Counted from the stretch's first letter, positions 26,558 to 34,820 are shown. The stretch is 64,000 bases of DNA from Parabacteroides sp. PFB2-10 (GCF_029893085.1 NZ_JARXWI010000004.1:234044-298043); one strand, 5' to 3'. Translations and numbers: made by a program. The notes: generated by a model not told the origin, from the letters alone.

Positions 26558-28191
26558 TGAAGAAAATAGACAAAATAAGAATTCAGAATTTCAAAGCATT
26601 TCCCGAATTTCAGGAATTCGATTTGAAAGGGAAAAACTTGCTCATTTATGGCAATAATGGTTCGGGCAAATCGTCCTTATATTGGGCTTTATACACCCTG
26701 TTGCAAAGCTGTGAAAAAACAGTTGCGCGGGTAAACGATTATTTTGTCGTATATGATGAGGCAAATGATAGAACATTTGAAAGCCTGCGCAATATCTTTT
26801 CACAAGAACCCGATTCTTTCATAGAAATAGAACTGCAAGGCGAACCGCCAATCAGGATAGCTCACGGAAATATCGGAGCTACGCAAACTGCAAATATAAA
26901 AGAAGCCAACAAAGCGAGTGATTTTATCAACTATAAACTATTGCATAATTTCTATAATTCAACACATAAAAGCCAATTGAATATTTGGAGCGTTTTCAAG
27001 CATGATATTTTCCCCTATTTTTCGTTCGATGGAAAAGCATTCTCTGAAAACCTGAATAACTTATATAATAATCTACCTAAAACGGGCAATCGTTTTTATC
27101 GTCGAAATTCTTCTTATTATAATCAATATCAACAAAAAATAGCAAAGTTCAATAATGAGCTACAGACATTAATCGTAAAAATAAACATTCAAGCGAACAA
27201 GGTGTTGAAAGATAAATTTGAGATTAATGACATTGAAGTACTTCTCGAATATGCGGAAAATTTGAAATGGGATGAGAATTATAGTCGTCGATTTTCTGAC
27301 CCTGAAATAAAATTGAGTATAAAGGTAAAAAAAGATGGTGGACTTGTTCCAAATCATAGACCCCAATCTTTTTTGAATGAAGCTGCTTTGACGCGAATCG
27401 CCATATCTATTCGTTTAGGAGCTTTACAAACTCGTCTTGAACAGAGCGATTGGAAAATTTTAGTCTTAGACGATATGCTGATAAGTTTAGATATGTCGAA
27501 CAGAATGATAATCTCAAAAATCATCTTAGAAGACAACGACCTTTCTGATTTTCAAAAAATCATTCTTACACATGATAAAGGATTCTTTGACATATTAAAA
27601 TCTAAAACAGATTCTTCTGAATGGGAGTATTTGGAGTTCTATAAGGATGAAAAAACTATTAACTCAAGACCAAGGATTAAAGTCAATAAGACGGAATTCG
27701 AAAAAGCAAAAGAATATTTTGAAGAAAGTGAATTTGATGCTTGTGCCAATTATTTGCGAAAAGAAGCGGAAAAGATCCTCAAACACTATCTAAATAAGGA
27801 ACTAAATAATCAGTTTGAGACATTATCAAATTTAATAGGTCAAGCCAAGAATAAAATAGATTCCGATCGGCTTGCAAGATTTAACAAGTTATTCAAAAAA
27901 GGGACTTTACCATTGGAGAAGTTAAAAATAGATTTTGAAGCAGATACCGCATTAACACTTGCCGAAAAAGGACAATTAAGAACTCTTAGAGCTTATTTGA
28001 TAAATTTCTTGATAGAGCAAAATGAGCAAGAAATTCAAATATCGGCGAAACTTGACGAATTGAGGTCGATAAAAGACAGAATACTAAATCCCGGCTCGCA
28101 TAGAACTTCGATGCCATACTACGAACAAGAATTAAAAGATGCGATACAAATTGTGGAGCAACTTTATGTTTTGTTGAATCCTGCACCTTAA
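26557..28191 (+). CDS. SMC/RecF-like ATPase
   Basis: 544 aa. Walker A is GNNGSGKSS (about residues 32-40) after the RecF-like start IDKIRIQNFKAFPEF. An ABC-signature-like segment NEAALTRIAISIRLG (about 275-289) and Walker B ILVLDDMLISLD (about 302-313) follow. The coiled-coil region between them is short, and the C-terminal about 190 residues are helical with no known nuclease motif. Similar ATPases occur as sensors in defence loci. It starts at the methylase stop (1-bp overlap) and ends 14 bp before the DUF4062 gene. Confidence 0.85.
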   Translation: MKKIDKIRIQNFKAFPEFQEFDLKGKNLLIYGNNGSGKSSLYWALYTLLQSCEKTVARVNDYFVVYDEANDRTFESLRNIFSQEPDSFIEIELQGEPPIRIAHGNIGATQTANIKEANKASDFINYKLLHNFYNSTHKSQLNIWSVFKHDIFPYFSFDGKAFSENLNNLYNNLPKTGNRFYRRNSSYYNQYQQKIAKFNNELQTLIVKINIQANKVLKDKFEINDIEVLLEYAENLKWDENYSRRFSDPEIKLSIKVKKDGGLVPNHRPQSFLNEAALTRIAISIRLGALQTRLEQSDWKILVLDDMLISLDMSNRMIISKIILEDNDLSDFQKIILTHDKGFFDILKSKTDSSEWEYLEFYKDEKTINSRPRIKVNKTEFEKAKEYFEESEFDACANYLRKEAEKILKHYLNKELNNQFETLSNLIGQAKNKIDSDRLARFNKLFKKGTLPLEKLKIDFEADTALTLAEKGQLRTLRAYLINFLIEQNEQEIQISAKLDELRSIKDRILNPGSHRTSMPYYEQELKDAIQIVEQLYVLLNPAP

Positions 28192-28205
28192 AAGTCTAAA
28201 TCAAA

Positions 28206-29570
28206 ATGAAGTATCTTAAACCCAACATATTCATAAGTTCTACCGTAAAAGACTTGCCAAATGAAAGGGAAGCAGCAAAGCGAGCGGTCGAAAAGCTTCA
28301 GGCAATTCCTGTTATGTCTGAATTTACTATGAATGCTGTAAATAAGCCTTCGGTTGATGCTTGTATTGATGAAGTAAAAAAAGCCGATTTTTATATATTG
28401 ATTTTGGGAGGAAGATATGGTTGGGAACTTGAAAATGGTATTTCAATTACAGAATTGGAATATGATACAGCATACAAGGAAAATAAACCGATATTTGTTT
28501 ACAATACCATTTATGAGAAAGAACCAAAACAAGCAAAATTTGCAGAAAAAGCAGGCTCACAACGATTTTGGAAAGTTGTAAATAATGCCTTTGAGCTGGA
28601 AGATGAAATATCAAAATCTTACAAACAGTACATAGAAGAACAAAATTACGCAAAAAGTTGCTCAACGGAAACTGTTTACAGCAACCTTCTGTCTGTTGAA
28701 TTTCCGAGTAAGTTATATCGGGCAGAATTAAACATTGATAGAAAAGCAATTATAGACGGCTCAAAAACAACGGGAAAATGGTTAAAGAAAAGTGCTACGC
28801 AGTTTGATGTACTTATCTCAGCCATACACCAATATGGATTAAAAGTTCCAAATGATTGGATTTTGTTTGAAAATTCTATTATTTCGTTTCACGATTTAAG
28901 CGAAAGAACTTTGGGACTTTCTCAATTAGTAGATTTGGGAACAGTTGAAGAATATGACACCTGTGATTTTTACAATACGAATGATGACCATCTAAATGTT
29001 TTTAAAAATTTACTCCGTAGATGTCTTTCCCGAAAGATGCACCACTTGGGCGTTAGATGGTATAATGACGAAAAATTATATGTTTATACTCCGCAAAACG
29101 AATTAGCGACAAGAATAGAGAAATGGAAAGGAAAAGTAGAAGCAACTCGAACGGTTTTTGAGGCAAAAATGCAAAAGAAAAATCCCGAAAAAATATCTTA
29201 TTGCAAACACTTTGCCTTTAAGGCTAATTTTTATTTATTTGATGATCAATGGTATATGTCCATAAATCCAGAGTGGTTTATTTCTCGCGATGGCTCAAAA
29301 AAAACATATTATGGTTTTGAGCAAATAAGTTTTTTGAAAAGGAAAGAAAAAAATGCCCAAGTTTACTCTCATTTAAGGTTTATTTTTTATCAACTTGTTA
29401 TGCAAAAACAAGCAACCTTATTTGAGCAACCGTTTAATTATAAATTCTTGCATTTTAAGGAGTTGTTAAAAGAACAAATATATCCGGCATTACAAGAGAA
29501 AACTTGGTTAAATAACGAAAACAATAAGACAAAAGAAGATTTTGATACCGTAAATACACTATTTGGCTGA
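28206..29570 (+). CDS. DUF4062 (TIR-like) protein, effector partner of short pAgo
   Basis: 454 aa. The N-terminal DUF4062 domain reads KPNIFISSTVKDLPNERE, then ADFYILILGGRYGWE and ISITELEYDTAYKENKPIF (within residues about 5-100). The fold is related to TIR, and the Glu in TELEY could be the catalytic one. The C-terminal about 290 residues match no family I know; by size and position they correspond to the APAZ region of TIR-APAZ proteins in SPARTA. It shares a 1-bp stop/start overlap with the Argonaute gene, which indicates a complex. An NAD-consuming role is inferred. Confidence 0.75.
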   Translation: MKYLKPNIFISSTVKDLPNEREAAKRAVEKLQAIPVMSEFTMNAVNKPSVDACIDEVKKADFYILILGGRYGWELENGISITELEYDTAYKENKPIFVYNTIYEKEPKQAKFAEKAGSQRFWKVVNNAFELEDEISKSYKQYIEEQNYAKSCSTETVYSNLLSVEFPSKLYRAELNIDRKAIIDGSKTTGKWLKKSATQFDVLISAIHQYGLKVPNDWILFENSIISFHDLSERTLGLSQLVDLGTVEEYDTCDFYNTNDDHLNVFKNLLRRCLSRKMHHLGVRWYNDEKLYVYTPQNELATRIEKWKGKVEATRTVFEAKMQKKNPEKISYCKHFAFKANFYLFDDQWYMSINPEWFISRDGSKKTYYGFEQISFLKRKEKNAQVYSHLRFIFYQLVMQKQATLFEQPFNYKFLHFKELLKEQIYPALQEKTWLNNENNKTKEDFDTVNTLFG

Positions 29571-30994
29571 TGAAATACCACTTTATAGAAGAACCGCTTT
29601 TAGAGTTTGGCAAAGATGAGCATTTTTGCCCTCGGCAAGGTATTGCCAATTATGATGTTTATGATACAAAATTTACGGCACGCAAAACCGAAATACTTAT
29701 TGGAATTGTTGGCGTAAGCGAAGATGTTGAAAAATTGAACGCTTGGCTTGAAAGATGCAAAAGTTTTATTCCCTCAAAGGCAAACACTAAACAACCACAA
29801 TTATTTACTTCTTTTTGTGGATTTAACGAAAACACCGGTTTCCGTTCTAAATTTATTACTTCAACGGAAATAACACGAGTTATAAACAACACAGATATTC
29901 GGGAAATATTGAAAATTAAGAATAGAAACGAATGTGTAACGCAGGCAGTTGAATTATTTTCTAACCATATAAGGTTTATTGCTCAAAACAAATTGGTTGA
30001 TTTAATAGTTTGCATTGTACCCAAATCTTTTGAAAACAAAATTGTTATCGAGAAAAAGACAGAAGAAGAAATCGAAGAAAGGTTAGATGCAGAAGAAAAG
30101 CCCGAATTAGAGATTAACTTCCGCAGAGCACTAAAAGCCTCAACAATGTTTTTGGGAAAACCTTTACAGTTGATTAGAGAATACTCATTGTCTAATCCAA
30201 GCAAAGGGCAAGACGAAGCAACAAAAGCGTGGAATTTTTGTACTGCGCTTTACTACAAAGCAATGCAAACTGTTCCTTGGAAACTAAAGAGAGATATAAA
30301 CCTGCCAATGGTTTGCTATGTTGGAATTAGTTTTTATCGAAGTCGTGATAAAAAGTCAATCCAAACAAGTTTAGCACAAATTTTTAACGAAAAAGGAAAC
30401 GGCGTAATATTGCGAGGTACTCCTGTAGAAATTGATAAAAAGGATAGGCAACCACATTTATCAGACAAACAAGCATATGATTTGCTATTATCTGCATTAA
30501 AAGAGTATAAATTTGCATTAGACACTCAACCAGCAAGGTTGGTGTTGCACAAGTCATCTAATTACAGTATTGATGAGTTGGATGGATTTAGGAAAGCCAT
30601 TAACGATGCTGGAATAAGTTCTTATGATTTTGTTACAATCAAAGAAACTGATATTCGCTTTTTTAGAGATGGTTTTTATCCACCACAAAGAGGTTCAATG
30701 TTTTCTTTGTCGGAGACTTCACATATTTTATATACGCGAGGGTCGGTAGATTATTATAAAACATACCCCGGACTTTACATTCCAAGTCCTTTGGAAATAA
30801 GAACTGTTGAGTTTGATTCTTCGCCAAATGTTATTTGTGAAGAAATTTTAGCATTATCAAAAATGAATTGGAATAATACCCAGTTTGATGGTAAGTATCC
30901 TATTACTATTGCTTGTGCACGAAAAGTCGGGGAAATTATGAAATATTTAAGCGAAGCAGACAAGCCGCAAATTAGGTACGCATTTTATATGTAA
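29570..30994 (+). CDS. Short prokaryotic Argonaute (MID-PIWI)
   Basis: 474 aa, the size of short pAgos. The N-terminus EEPLLEFGKDEHFCPRQGI is typical of them; MID and PIWI segments follow, with YVGISFYRSRDKKS (about residues 249-262), ARLVLHKSSNYSIDEL and the C-terminal ending QIRYAFYM that packs in the guide 5'-end pocket. The first PIWI catalytic Asp seems absent (YVGISF), as expected of inactive short pAgos that sense guide-target pairing and switch on a partner. The partner is the overlapping DUF4062 gene. Confidence 0.85.
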   Translation: MKYHFIEEPLLEFGKDEHFCPRQGIANYDVYDTKFTARKTEILIGIVGVSEDVEKLNAWLERCKSFIPSKANTKQPQLFTSFCGFNENTGFRSKFITSTEITRVINNTDIREILKIKNRNECVTQAVELFSNHIRFIAQNKLVDLIVCIVPKSFENKIVIEKKTEEEIEERLDAEEKPELEINFRRALKASTMFLGKPLQLIREYSLSNPSKGQDEATKAWNFCTALYYKAMQTVPWKLKRDINLPMVCYVGISFYRSRDKKSIQTSLAQIFNEKGNGVILRGTPVEIDKKDRQPHLSDKQAYDLLLSALKEYKFALDTQPARLVLHKSSNYSIDELDGFRKAINDAGISSYDFVTIKETDIRFFRDGFYPPQRGSMFSLSETSHILYTRGSVDYYKTYPGLYIPSPLEIRTVEFDSSPNVICEEILALSKMNWNNTQFDGKYPITIACARKVGEIMKYLSEADKPQIRYAFYM

Positions 30995-31024
30995 AATGGA
31001 TTAGAAACTGTAAACAAACATAGT

Positions 31025-32344
31025 ATGCCTGAACAACAAAACATAGAATACAAATCCTCTTGGCATGACGACTATCTAAAATGGATATGCGGCTTTGCTA
31101 ACGCACGAGGTGGACAGATTTTCATAGGCAAAGACGATATTGGAAATGTCGTTGATGTGGAAGATTATAAGAGACTGATGGACGAGATTCCCAATAAAAT
31201 CAAAAATAATATGGGAATAACAGCTGAAGTTAATCTTTTGCAAGAAGACGGCAAGCATTACATTGAAATAATCGTTCAGCCTTATTCTGTTCCTATTTCA
31301 TTGCGAGGTAGGTACTATTATCGTAGCGGAAGTGTGAAGCAAGAACTGACCGGAACCTCACTTAATGAGTTTCTTCTCAAACGTTCTGGTTTGACTTGGG
31401 ATGAAGTTACAGAGCCAAGAGCAACCTTTGATGATATTGATGAAAGATCTTTCCGAATGTATTTGGAAATGTCAAAAGAGAAAGACCGTTTGCCGGATGT
31501 GGAAGGACTAACAATGGAAGAGATTTTCGATAAGTTACGTCTGACTAAAAACGGAGAGCTCACACGTGCCGCAATAATCCTTTTTGGTAAAGACCCAAGA
31601 CGCTTCTCTACGAATGCCTTTGTGAAGATTGGACGTTTTAAAGGAGATGCAGATTTGCGATTTCAAGATGTTGAAGAAGGAAATTTAATCGTTTTACTGA
31701 AAAACGTACTGGAGCGGTTAGACCATAAATACCTTACTCGTTCCATTGAGTTTAAGGGCATGCTTCGTTTGGAGCATAGTGAATATCCTATTCCGGCACT
31801 TCGTGAAATGCTTCTCAATGCACTGGTACACCGTAAATATATGGGTTCATTTATTCAGATACGAGTATATGATGATAAGATAACTATTTGGAACGATGGT
31901 ACGCTACCTGAAGAGATTACGTTGGAGTCACTCAAACACGTCCACTCGTCCTATCCCCGTAATCCGTTGATTGCTGATGTTTGTTTCAAAGGGGGACTTA
32001 TTGATTCTTGGGGACGTGGCACAGTTCGTATCATTGAGACCTGCAAGGAGGCAGGGCTTCCTGAACCCGAACTGACTGAGCGTGATGGCGGATTCTTAGT
32101 TACTCTCTTTAAGGATAATCTTACTAAAGAACAATTAGTTAAACTTGGGCTTAATGCAAGACAGATAAAGGCAGTTCAGCATGTGAAAGAAAGAGGAAAA
32201 ATCACTAATAAGGAGTATCAAGAAATGAATGAAGTATCAAGAAATACGGCAAGCAGTGAATTAAAAGAGTTAGAGAATGAATTTGGCATTCTGATTAACA
32301 AGGGTCAAGGGGCAGGAAGCTTCTATGAGTTGATTGCACAATAA
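31025..32344 (+). CDS. AlbA_2 / HATPase DNA-binding protein
   Basis: 439 aa. An N-terminal AlbA_2 (Schlafen-like) domain (NIEYKSSWHDDYLKWICGFA, GGQIFIGKDDIGNV) is joined to a GHKL-type ATPase region (REMLLNALVHRKYMGSFIQI, about residues 258-277; GGLIDSWGRGTVRI, about 320) and a C-terminal winged helix. These proteins are putative regulators, common on mobile elements and in defence islands. It lies 30 bp after the Argonaute gene, so it may be co-transcribed. Its last codons fall in an ATTGCAC iteron array. Confidence 0.82.
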   Translation: MPEQQNIEYKSSWHDDYLKWICGFANARGGQIFIGKDDIGNVVDVEDYKRLMDEIPNKIKNNMGITAEVNLLQEDGKHYIEIIVQPYSVPISLRGRYYYRSGSVKQELTGTSLNEFLLKRSGLTWDEVTEPRATFDDIDERSFRMYLEMSKEKDRLPDVEGLTMEEIFDKLRLTKNGELTRAAIILFGKDPRRFSTNAFVKIGRFKGDADLRFQDVEEGNLIVLLKNVLERLDHKYLTRSIEFKGMLRLEHSEYPIPALREMLLNALVHRKYMGSFIQIRVYDDKITIWNDGTLPEEITLESLKHVHSSYPRNPLIADVCFKGGLIDSWGRGTVRIIETCKEAGLPEPELTERDGGFLVTLFKDNLTKEQLVKLGLNARQIKAVQHVKERGKITNKEYQEMNEVSRNTASSELKELENEFGILINKGQGAGSFYELIAQ

Positions 32345-32380
32345 TTGCACAAATTGCACGGCGATTGCACAATAATTGCA
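32333..32380. repeat. ATTGCAC iterons
   Basis: Five copies of ATTGCA(C) begin at 32333, 32344, 32353, 32364 and 32375, about one helical turn apart. The first covers the last sense codons of the AlbA_2 gene. Further down, TGTCGG/TGTCAG/TGTCCG words recur before the next gene (32430-32500). This is a plausible operator or replication site. Confidence 0.6.
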
Positions 32381-32518
32381 TCAATCGGTTCACAGACAAA
32401 TTGGCATAAGCGAGCAACAACAAATGAGGCAAATGCATATTAGCGGAAATGTCGGTTTGGTGTCAGATGTGTCGGATAAATGTCCGAAACGTGGCGGATA
32501 AATTCATAGAGGAAAGAA

Positions 32519-33292
32519 ATGCTTAATACTATACAATTTGAGAATACAGATGCCTTGCTTTTTTGTGGCGATATCCACGGAGAGTTTGAAACGATTGTCT
32601 ATAAGCTAAATCAATATGACAATGCTATTCTGATTGTCTGTGGCGATATTGGTATGGGATTTCATAAGGATGAATATTATTTGACTTTATTCCGCAAACT
32701 CAATCTTAGGTTGTCAAAAAAGAATAATCACTTGGTCATGTTTCGTGGGAATCATGATGATCCGGATTATTTCAATGGTAGTTTCAAAAAGCATAAACAC
32801 ATTCACTTATTAGAAGATTACAGTATTGTGCAGGTTGATGCAACAAATGTGCTGTGTGTCGGTGGTGCAACTTCTATTGATCGTACATATCGGATAGAAA
32901 GAGAGCGGAAAACAGGAAAGAAAACCTATTGGGGTGGCGCTGAATTACCTTGTTTTGATGAGAAAAAGCTAAACAAAATTAATAGTTTATTTCCTAATGA
33001 TATTGACATTGTGGCAACGCATACCGTCCCTTCTTTTGCCTATCCAACCACCAAGCAAGGTATTACTGCTTGGTTGGAGATGGATGAAAGCTTAGAGCAA
33101 GTCATTGATCGGGAGCGAACAACGATGGATCTGATATTTGCAAAACTGCAAGAACAACAAAAGAACATAATAGATTGGTATTATGGACATTTTCACGAAC
33201 ATAGAATAGAGCGACATTATGATATCAATTTCAGATTATGCGATTGCGGCGAAATAAATGAATTTCGAGAGAAAAGAATGGACTATGAGTAG
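32519..33292 (+). CDS. Calcineurin-like metallophosphoesterase
   Basis: 257 aa. Metal-site motifs of the family: GDIHGEF (about residues 18-24), VCGDIGMG (about 40-47), FRGNHDDPDYF (about 75-85), ATHTVPSF and YGHFHEHR. The substrate is unknown; homologues act on phosphomonoesters, nucleotides or nucleic acid. It is the last intact gene of the element, 160 bp before the right repeat, and is separated from the defence operon by the iteron-bearing gap. Confidence 0.82.
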   Translation: MLNTIQFENTDALLFCGDIHGEFETIVYKLNQYDNAILIVCGDIGMGFHKDEYYLTLFRKLNLRLSKKNNHLVMFRGNHDDPDYFNGSFKKHKHIHLLEDYSIVQVDATNVLCVGGATSIDRTYRIERERKTGKKTYWGGAELPCFDEKKLNKINSLFPNDIDIVATHTVPSFAYPTTKQGITAWLEMDESLEQVIDRERTTMDLIFAKLQEQQKNIIDWYYGHFHEHRIERHYDINFRLCDCGEINEFREKRMDYE

Positions 33293-33452
33293 ATACGTTC
33301 ACTATATTTGCCCGTTCATTGACAATGAACAGCACTTCAAAATGAACAAAAACAACTAAAAACGATAATGTAACCGATGTTTTGCACATCCTTTATCAGT
33401 ATCGTATTTGTACCGTAGAAGTATAATTGACTGATACTCATATATGCTCAAT

Positions 33453-33470
33453 TTCGAAGAAGTGAAGTAA
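33453..33470 (+). repeat. Right attachment repeat (attR core)
   Basis: Identical to 11558-11575 (TTCGAAGAAGTGAAGTAA). The gap 33293-33452 before it holds TTCATT/AATGAA pairing near 33323 and a TTTGTACC word also found near the left end (11695), possibly integrase arm sites. Confidence 0.85.
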
Positions 33471-33500
33471 AAGACGATTAGAAATAATCAATAAATAATA

Positions 33501-33537
33501 AAAACAGGCTGCAAACCAAGTGTTTGCCGCCTGTTTT
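33501..33537 (+). terminator. dnaK-type terminator (right copy)
   Basis: AAAACAGGC / GCCTGTTTT with inner GCAAAC / GTTTGC and a T-rich tail. It sits at nearly the same distance from the right repeat as the left terminator does from the left repeat. Confidence 0.85.
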
Positions 33538-33562
33538 GTTTTTGAGTGAATTGTTGGAGTCT

Positions 33563-33594
33563 GTTGTTTTTGACTGTTCTTTTAATTATATTTG
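33563..33594 (+). promoter_or_regulatory. Promoter before broken BRO-N/Fic gene
   Basis: GTTG (-33), 20-nt spacer and TATATTTG (-7). It aligns with the promoter at 11667-11698, 110 bp versus 109 bp from the respective attachment repeat. Confidence 0.55.
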
Positions 33595-33611
33595 TATTAT
33601 AGTTATAATCG

Positions 33612-33835
33612 ATGAGTAATAACACAAAAATATCAATCCGCTTCTTTGATGACCGTGAGGTTCGTGCCATTTGGGATGAAGAGAGTCATAAATGGTGGTT
33701 TTCTGTTTTGGATATTGTTGCAGTCCTTAATGAACAGAATGACTACAATAAAGTCCGGAACTACTGGAAGTATCTCAAAGGTAAACTTAAAAAAGAAAAC
33801 AATGAGTTGGTTAGTGTTACTAACCAACTGAAGAA
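33612..33835 (+). pseudogene. BRO-N-like fragment (5' part of broken gene)
   Basis: The frame encodes ISIRFFDDREVRAIWDEES, HKWWFSVLDIVAVLNEQND and KVRNYWKYLKGKLKKEN, the start of BRO-N-type (phage antirepressor-like) domains. The reading continues only to 33884 in a frame that conflicts with a Fic coding segment. The natural 3' part is missing. It appears to be a deletion fusion, probably the remnant of an older mobile element. Confidence 0.65.
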
Positions 33836-34144
33836 ATGCCTGAAAATTCTTTCGATGAGATTGTCGATAAATATGTGGAAATGAACATTGCCCACCCATT
33901 CATGGAAGGTAATGGACGAAGCACCCGCATTTGGTTGGATTTGATTTTGAAGAAGCGACTGAGGCTATGTGTGGATTGGAGCAAGATTAATAAGAAAGAT
34001 TACTTAGGAGCCATGGTAAAGAGTTCTACTGATAATACAAAACTAAAGAACTTATTAAAGAATGCCCTTACAGATGAAATTGACAGCTGTGAGATGTTTA
34101 TGAAGGGAATCGATTATTCATATTATTATGAAGAAAATGAGTAA
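33836..34144 (+). pseudogene. Fic-domain fragment (N-terminally truncated)
   Basis: 102 aa open in a different frame from the BRO-N fragment. The Fic active-site motif HPFMEGNGRSTR (His20 to Arg31) is intact, as is the usual ending KGIDYSYYYEE, but the helices before the motif, including any inhibitory region, are missing. Fic enzymes transfer AMP to target proteins. It is probably a non-functional remnant fused out of frame to the BRO-N piece, though the ATG at 33836 could still give a small protein. Confidence 0.7.
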
Positions 34145-34212
34145 TACCTTTCTACACCACACCATGACTTTGGGTGGGAGCTTTTCCCAAAACGATTTTG
34201 CCTCCCGAATTT

Positions 34213-34304
34213 TTATTGCCGAAGCGCATCGTTAATTCTGCCGAAGCGCATCAGCTAAATTGTCGAAGCGCTTCGGCAGGCTTGCTGATGCGCTTCGGCA
34301 ATAA
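34213..34304. repeat. Nested inverted repeats (CCGAAGCGC words)
   Basis: Outer arms TTATTGCCGAAGCGCATC (34213-34230) and their exact complement (34287-34304) enclose inner arms CTGCCGAAGCGC (34238-34249) and GCGCTTCGGCAG (34268-34279). They lie in the gene-free stretch 34145-34820, which otherwise shows only an ACACAAA/TTTGTGT palindrome near 34402 and a -7-like box at 34765. Confidence 0.8.
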
Positions 34305-34764
34305 GAAACTCCCTGAATTTTGTAAATATTCTTCCGTAAGGGAACTCAATAAGAAAAGGCGGCTTACAAGTAAGCACGCCTTTTCACCCCCACATTAAAA
34401 ACACAAATTTTGTGTTAATAACCAAATCTGATTTATCGCTGACTTATAAAATGTTATTAGTAGGGTCGATGTGTAAAGTTGATTAATATGTAGCAAAAAT
34501 AACGGATGCCATTGACTTTCAGAGTCGGTATTCCTGCCAAAAAGATACTGTATATCTATCTATCTTATTTCTTTGATAGAACCGCCAATGTTTTTGAGAT
34601 AAATAACAGAAAAAAAAGACAGAGCGGGTTTATCTCTGGACAAACGAAAAAGAATTAGCCTGGGGTGCGAACAAAAGGGTATGGATGTTTGTTGAAGAAT
34701 AATTATAGAGTTAATGTGTTTTAGAAAAGTAGGAGGGTCAGGTTAGAATTTGAAAAACAAGTGT

Positions 34765-34772
34765 TACATTTG
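34765..34772 (+). promoter_or_regulatory. -7 box before hybrid kinase
   Basis: TACATTTG, 48 bp before the start codon. No -33 box is found at normal spacing. Confidence 0.4.
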
Positions 34773-34820
34773 CATAGTAAGACAACAGTGAACTAACACC
34801 TGGCGTTTATTAGAAGCACC

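Larger units (their letters stand above)
11558..33470 (+). mobile_element. Integrative, probably mobilizable element in the dnaK 3' end
   Basis: About 21.9 kb bounded by an exact 18-bp direct repeat at 11558-11575 and 33453-33470 that equals the end of dnaK. The integrase gene is near the left end; replication, mobilization and defence genes fill the rest, nearly all on the plus strand. No type IV secretion genes are present, so transfer would need a helper. Cargo from about 14.3 kb and 19.5 kb on is visibly more AT-rich than the core genes. Confidence 0.85.

Noticed and set aside
32333..32380. CRISPR array
   Set aside because: Units are 7 bp with 2-4 bp spacing and no cas genes are present; they are iterons.
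34174..34398. 74-codon frame in the scar zone
   Set aside because: Its sequence is largely the nested inverted repeats read as protein.
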